DNA of 64,000 nucleotides from Symbiodinium kawagutii (Eukaryota > Sar > Dinophyceae > Suessiales > Symbiodiniaceae): contig VSDK01013356.1 of the NCBI GenBank assembly GCA_009767595.1, forward strand, positions 27,574-91,573, given 5' to 3'. Under the pieces are notes generated by a model. The model worked only from the letters and a program-made list of their open reading frames with translations, did no database searches and was not told the origin of the DNA. A program made the translations under genes and the position numbers. This document shows positions 55,801-61,800 of the stretch, one piece after another. Each line of letters opens with the position of its first letter. Positions within the stretch are counted from its first letter, which is position 1.

Positions 55801-58800
55801 CGGCCTCTGCCGCAGGTGTCAAGCCACAAAGCGCTCACCGCGGTCCTCTGTGCCGGGAGGGCCCAGTTCAAAGCACATGGGACTCTTGCCGTCTCCGGGC
55901 ATCTCCGCATCTCCCTGGCATCTCCTGGCCAACTGGGGCATCTCCTAACTGGGGCAAAACATGTGACTGAACACTGACTGGATAAGTGATTTCCATGGAG
56001 TTTTGATATTCAACACAATGTGGAAGAGGATCAGTTCGACCAGCCATGATGGGCGCTACAATGGTTCGCCCTCTTTGCTAGAAGAATGGCCCTGTTTTCT
56101 TGCTATCAGCGAAAACCATGCAGTTGTTCTTGATGGCGAGACTATGGAGAGGTTTCAAATCCATGACAGAGATGCCGCATTCCACACAGCAGATACTAGC
56201 GATTGGGTAGATCTATTCAGAGTTTCACAGGTTGGAATAGCCAAAGGTCCCTCAGAATTTGGATGAGGTGTGGTAGGTTTGGTCTACATCATCTGCACAT
56301 CTGTATTGCATGGGAAAGAGGTGGTGTCTGCTTGTTTTCTTCATCATCTTCTTCATCACCTTCTTCTTCTTCTTCTTCTTCTTCTTCTTTCTGCTTTCTT
56401 CGCACGTATATGCAAATCGCATTAGCTAAATGAGTTTACAAGCAAACATGTCTGGGGTGCATCACCGTGCGGTTCATTGTTAGATTGGTGGGGATTATGC
56501 CTCGAAGAAGTGGATGATACCAGGAGGGTGGCACAAGGTATGAACGGCTGCACGTTGCTGGAACTGGCTACAAGAGGCCGGCTGTGGGCAGAGCACATCA
56601 GAGCACCACTAGGAAGAGATATGATTCGAAGTGATCCCTTGCCAGGTATCATTCATGTGTGTAACATCGACTGGGAACCCTAGGTTTTACATGGTTTTAT
56701 TACATGCTTTTACATAGTAACATTGCCTCTTGTGGGGTTCCTCAAACCGGGAAAGCAGCGATATCATGCGGAATCGGACCAGAACTTGCCTCTTTCTGTG
56801 AAAGGCGATCGTGTGCAAATCATTTTTTGGGTCAATGAAGATGTAGACAATATGCACTTGAATGATAGGGGTCCATGTTGATGATTATCTATGTGGTGAT
56901 ACGGTGCGATAATCACGAAAGCTAGCGTCAGCTAGCTGAAGTTGCTCTTGCTTTAGCAAGTAATTGGCAGGGACAGGAACTCCAAAAGCCACGAATAATT
57001 GAATAATTCAATAAAAGGCCCCCCCCTCAGGCTGGATTCCCCCCAGGGCCTTTTCTGTTGCGCTATCGTTTCTACCTGTTGCAATTCTCTTCAGCAATCA
57101 TAAATGCAAACTTTGCCATGCTAGCTTTTTTCACCTACCCCTGGCCTCAAGTTCCATATGAGTACCCGACAAATTATGGATGATTAGCTTTGTGTTCGTG
57201 CAATCATGGGGTTTAGAAAAGCAGAGAAAACACCCAAAGGCTAGGACTAGGAGGATCGACGAAGAGTGAGTCCCAACCATCATTCATCATACCCGATGCG
57301 ATATTGGAGAGCGTTTTGACACGTCCAAAGCGAGTCCACTTCAATCACATTCAGAGCCCAGACACGCAGATCCCCTTCTCCTCTTTGCAATAAAGAATTG
57401 ATCGAGATCCAAAGCATCCGCTGCTCAAGCACAAAACCTGCAAAAGCGAGTAGGTCCGACTGAAAAGCGAGTCCTCTTCACATGATAGTTACCCAAACAT
57501 ATGATTTTGTCTGCCGCTCAAAAGGGTGTTTCAAGTTTCTCAAAATCGGGGACCCCTAAATCATCTATTTGTTTAACCATTTAGAGTAATAAATCAACCA
57601 TTATAGATCGTACACATCTGCGGCCCACATCCCAAGCTGCAGTGTCTCCCTGGCTAGCTATTCAGCAGGCACAGGGAAACAGTAAAAGAAAGTGAGAATG
57701 CATGAGAAAGGACACAGGCTCTGAACACATCAGAGGGGTCCCAAAATTCTAATTCACCACCGGAAGCGTTCCATTCTTCTTGACCAGAGCATGGATTCTT
57801 CGCAAGTTTGCACCCTGAAAGCTCAAAGTGTGTAAAGGAAGCAATCGTCGTTCAAACCGGGCAGCAGTTTGGAAAGATTTCGGAATTATAGATGGTATAT
57901 CCCCAATTGTTGCGTATTCTCCACTAGTTAATAACCATTGGTAACCACTTTAAACGAACCACTTTGGGGTTCCCTTTTCTGAGAAGCACCAGGGTCCTGC
58001 CGGGCGACGATGCCCTGAGAAGTGCCTACCACAATCTGGATGAGGTGCCGTGACTGATCAGCGCGGGGCTGTGAAGGGACCGTTGTGCCGTTGTGCATTT
58101 TTGTTGAAGTAATATGTTGTCTAAAGGGTTTTATCATGATTTACATCATGGTTAATGTAGTTGTTTATATGATATCCAGATATTGATTGTGATCATGAAG
58201 GCATATTGTTTGTACTTCGGCGATACGCTAACTTTCTATTTGGCTGGTATTGTCATCTCACCAGGACAATAAGAAGCCTTTGGTGCACGGTTGAGTCAAG
58301 CGTGAAACCAGGATAAACGGATTGCACAGCCTCTTAAAAGGCGATTGATCTTTCTTGGAGATTCAGGTCTGGATTCATGTCTTGGAACATTGTCATCAAA
58401 TGTCATGAAGGAACGTTGGATTTTTCGGGTTTTTGGTTCTCAAAGTCATCTGAGAGACCCTGGTGATGGATTTGGGTCAACTTCACAGAAGTTTTCAATC
58501 GGGGCACCCACTCCGATCAAGATTCAGGGCACCACAAGCTGCCTAACTTTAGAGCGGCTATGGCTGGCAGCAGCGAGGATGGTGGGATGTTCAGGGCACC
58601 GTTCTATCAGATTCCTTCTTTGGAACAGGGCTTTTAGGGTGCTGCGATGTGGTTGAGGCCAAGAAGTTGATGGAGGAGATGAAGAAGAAGGCGCAACCAC
58701 TGTGGCAGGTGGGTTGTTGTTTAGTTTGTTTGCTGTTCATTCAGATTCCAGGTTGGAGTGGCACTATGGCACTCTCTCTTTCCTTGATTTTCCGTTGTAA

Positions 58801-61800
58801 TTTTACATTTTCACAGGGTTTTCATTGATTGCCTACACGGACTAATATCAGATTTTCAATCAGTTTACTTTTTTACTACTACTTAGCTTTCATTGATATT
58901 TCCATGGCTTTCTTTCATTTTACTACTTTCTCAATGGCTTCCCTTCACTGCGAAAACGTTTTTTTTCCTCAATTTTTCCAATGGTTTTCTTGCCTGCTGT
59001 GAGGCGAAGGAAAGAGCAGCTACTGCCATGGCTCGAGACTGAGTTGGGACGTTCCTGTGCCTGACACCCCAAATTGCAACGATCTTGGGGATGTCTATCA
59101 ATGATACTGCAAAGGACCATCGGGAAACCACAAATTTTGGGGTACCCTGGTTTTTGAGATGCCCACACTTGTTTGGGACAGTTTGAAGGTCAGACACAAA
59201 TTAGCAAAGCTGCTATAGGCTCAGTCTGATGGAAGCGGGCCTGAAGGTTGGTATGATCGTCCTCTTGAAATACCTTTTTCAGCCACCCTCAGCAAGGTCA
59301 TTCTGGCACGCAGACATTGTTGCGCTTGCTCGTAGGGAAATACAATTGGTATCGTTGCAGCATTGCAGCCACTCAATGGTCTTGGGGGAAATGTTCCCTG
59401 ATGACCAGCAACGAATGAATGCTGCCATTAATGTCAATATGTCGGCGTCATCAATGAGCCGTGTCCCATGAGACGAAACCATCTGTACATCAGCAGTTTC
59501 AAACACAATGCATGGTTGATGCCTATGTGAAAATGCATGGTAGCTCGGGCGCTCGCAGATGCTGGTAAAGTTCAACAGATTTTTCAAGTTTGGACACCGT
59601 GTTCGGGTTCTAATTCTAAATGTGGAAACCAGGTATCCTCCTGAGAAACTGACCATTTCATTGGTTGTTTCACATCAGGGGACAAACATCTACTGGTTCA
59701 CAGGAATTGACATTATACATCCTTTCAAATCCATATTCTATTGGAACAATCCATGTATGTATATACATGTATATGTATATACACACACATATGCACGTAT
59801 AGAATACTATACAGATAAATCCATCACTATGAATTGACATCAGCAAATAAGATAATATGGGTGCTGGACACCGTCCGGGTACCAGGGACAAGCGCCTCGG
59901 CCATCAACGTTGTCAGCTTCCCATGAATTGAGGTAGCCGGCTTTGATGTGTTGAAGGTCATGTGCTCCACAAATGATTGTCACTATTCGCAGTCCGATTC
60001 TTCCAGTTGGATACAGTCGGCTTTGTTCCACTAGCATAGTTGGCTCTTCTTCAATCAGCAACAAAAGCCCGAAGAAGCCGATTTTTTCATGAGACATTGA
60101 CATCATACGATCTCTACGATCGAGCATTCGCTGATACGAACCACCAACCCCAATTGTCATCGATCAACCACCGAGGCCACAGACAGACAACTAGTTCCAA
60201 TTTGTTCACGATCAATCATCCGTTAAGACTACATCCATGGTTGTGAATCCTCAACGATCACAGGATGTACCATTGGACATTCCGTTTGACTGCCGATTCT
60301 TGTCGGTTGCTATGCTCTACCATTCAATATGACTTTTAGCCTTTGACCTCTACCAGGTGGAGACAAACGTTATCAGCCAGTATACGCCATTGTTATTACG
60401 CCACTATGATCAACCATAATCATAAACCGTGATTCACTATCAATACCAACTGTTGATATGAACTACTATTATCAGCCATTAGTATCAACCATTACTATTG
60501 TTGTCATCGTATTGTTGTCATTATTTAGCATCACCATTTGTGCTGTATTATCAATTGCTGTTGTGAACATCTCGGCGCTTCTGCGCGCTCACTAAACAAT
60601 TGTCATCAACATTTGAGATATCATTATTGTCATTCTCATCATCGTCTACTCCTACTGATCATTATTCACCCAGTAACAATCAATTCTATATCGATTCTAG
60701 CAGTGATCATTCACCAATCCATCAGAAACCATCTTTCTAAAACACAAGTTACTGCAGCAAACAACGAATCTCAATCAATCACTATTAGTCGCACTATAAA
60801 ATGTTTTAGAGTAGCTACTTACTAGCTGTTTCTTGTGTATAATGGTTCATGACTCGTTAATAGTTGGTGAATGTTTGTTCTAATAGGTTTATCATCAATA
60901 TGAGTGAATAGTTTCTATTAGTGCTTACTATCAATGTTAATAGCTGGTTGATATAGGGTCTAAACAATGATAGTGAATATTATAGTCAACCATCAACCAC
61001 TGTCATCAAATAGTTTGATAGAACCAATATTGATCACAATTGAGTGGTTTAGAACCAATGTTTATAGTTGCTAACTGTTATGAATCAACCACTCCAATAG
61101 TTTCCCCAGCCCAGAAAGCCGTGGACGAAGCTCGAGATCGAGCCCTAGCTGCCAAGGCGCCCGTGGCGGGGATGATACATGTAAATATATTTCTAATGAT
61201 AAATAGATAAGTTACATAAGTTTATTTCCATGGTACATATCTATATATGATATATTTCTATGATGAGTTGTTAAATTTGATAGATATGCATTGGGCAAGA
61301 GCAAGGCCGACCGCCAACACTGAGGCCAGAAATGGTCGTTTTAGAGATTGAGTTTACTGAGATTGAGTTTACAGTACTATGAAGCTGATCGGAGGCGGTT
61401 CATGATGAACTGGTACATGTATGAACTCACAAAGCAGGATGAAGGTTCACTTGGATACACTTGGTACTAGGAAGTAGCACAGCATCAGGGGAATCCTGGA
61501 AGAACCTAATTCCATCAGCCCATGCCAACGTTGCTATGACAGGCTGCGGCAGACTCTTGGTTGCACTCGAAACACCTTGGAACATTGGCGATTGGGGGCA
61601 TCAACATGGGTATGGTCTAAGGTTGAAAACTTGCAGCATTAGATGCTTTCGGAATCAAGATGACTTTTTTTCTTGTTGGTTGAGTCATCGCAAAATGTAT
61701 GCAAGAGATTCCTTCAGAAGTCATGTTCGCTGCCAACCTTAGGCTTCTGGGTCGGTGCCAGCATCCCTTCAGGCGCGCTGGCGCCCTACAATTGTTTTGT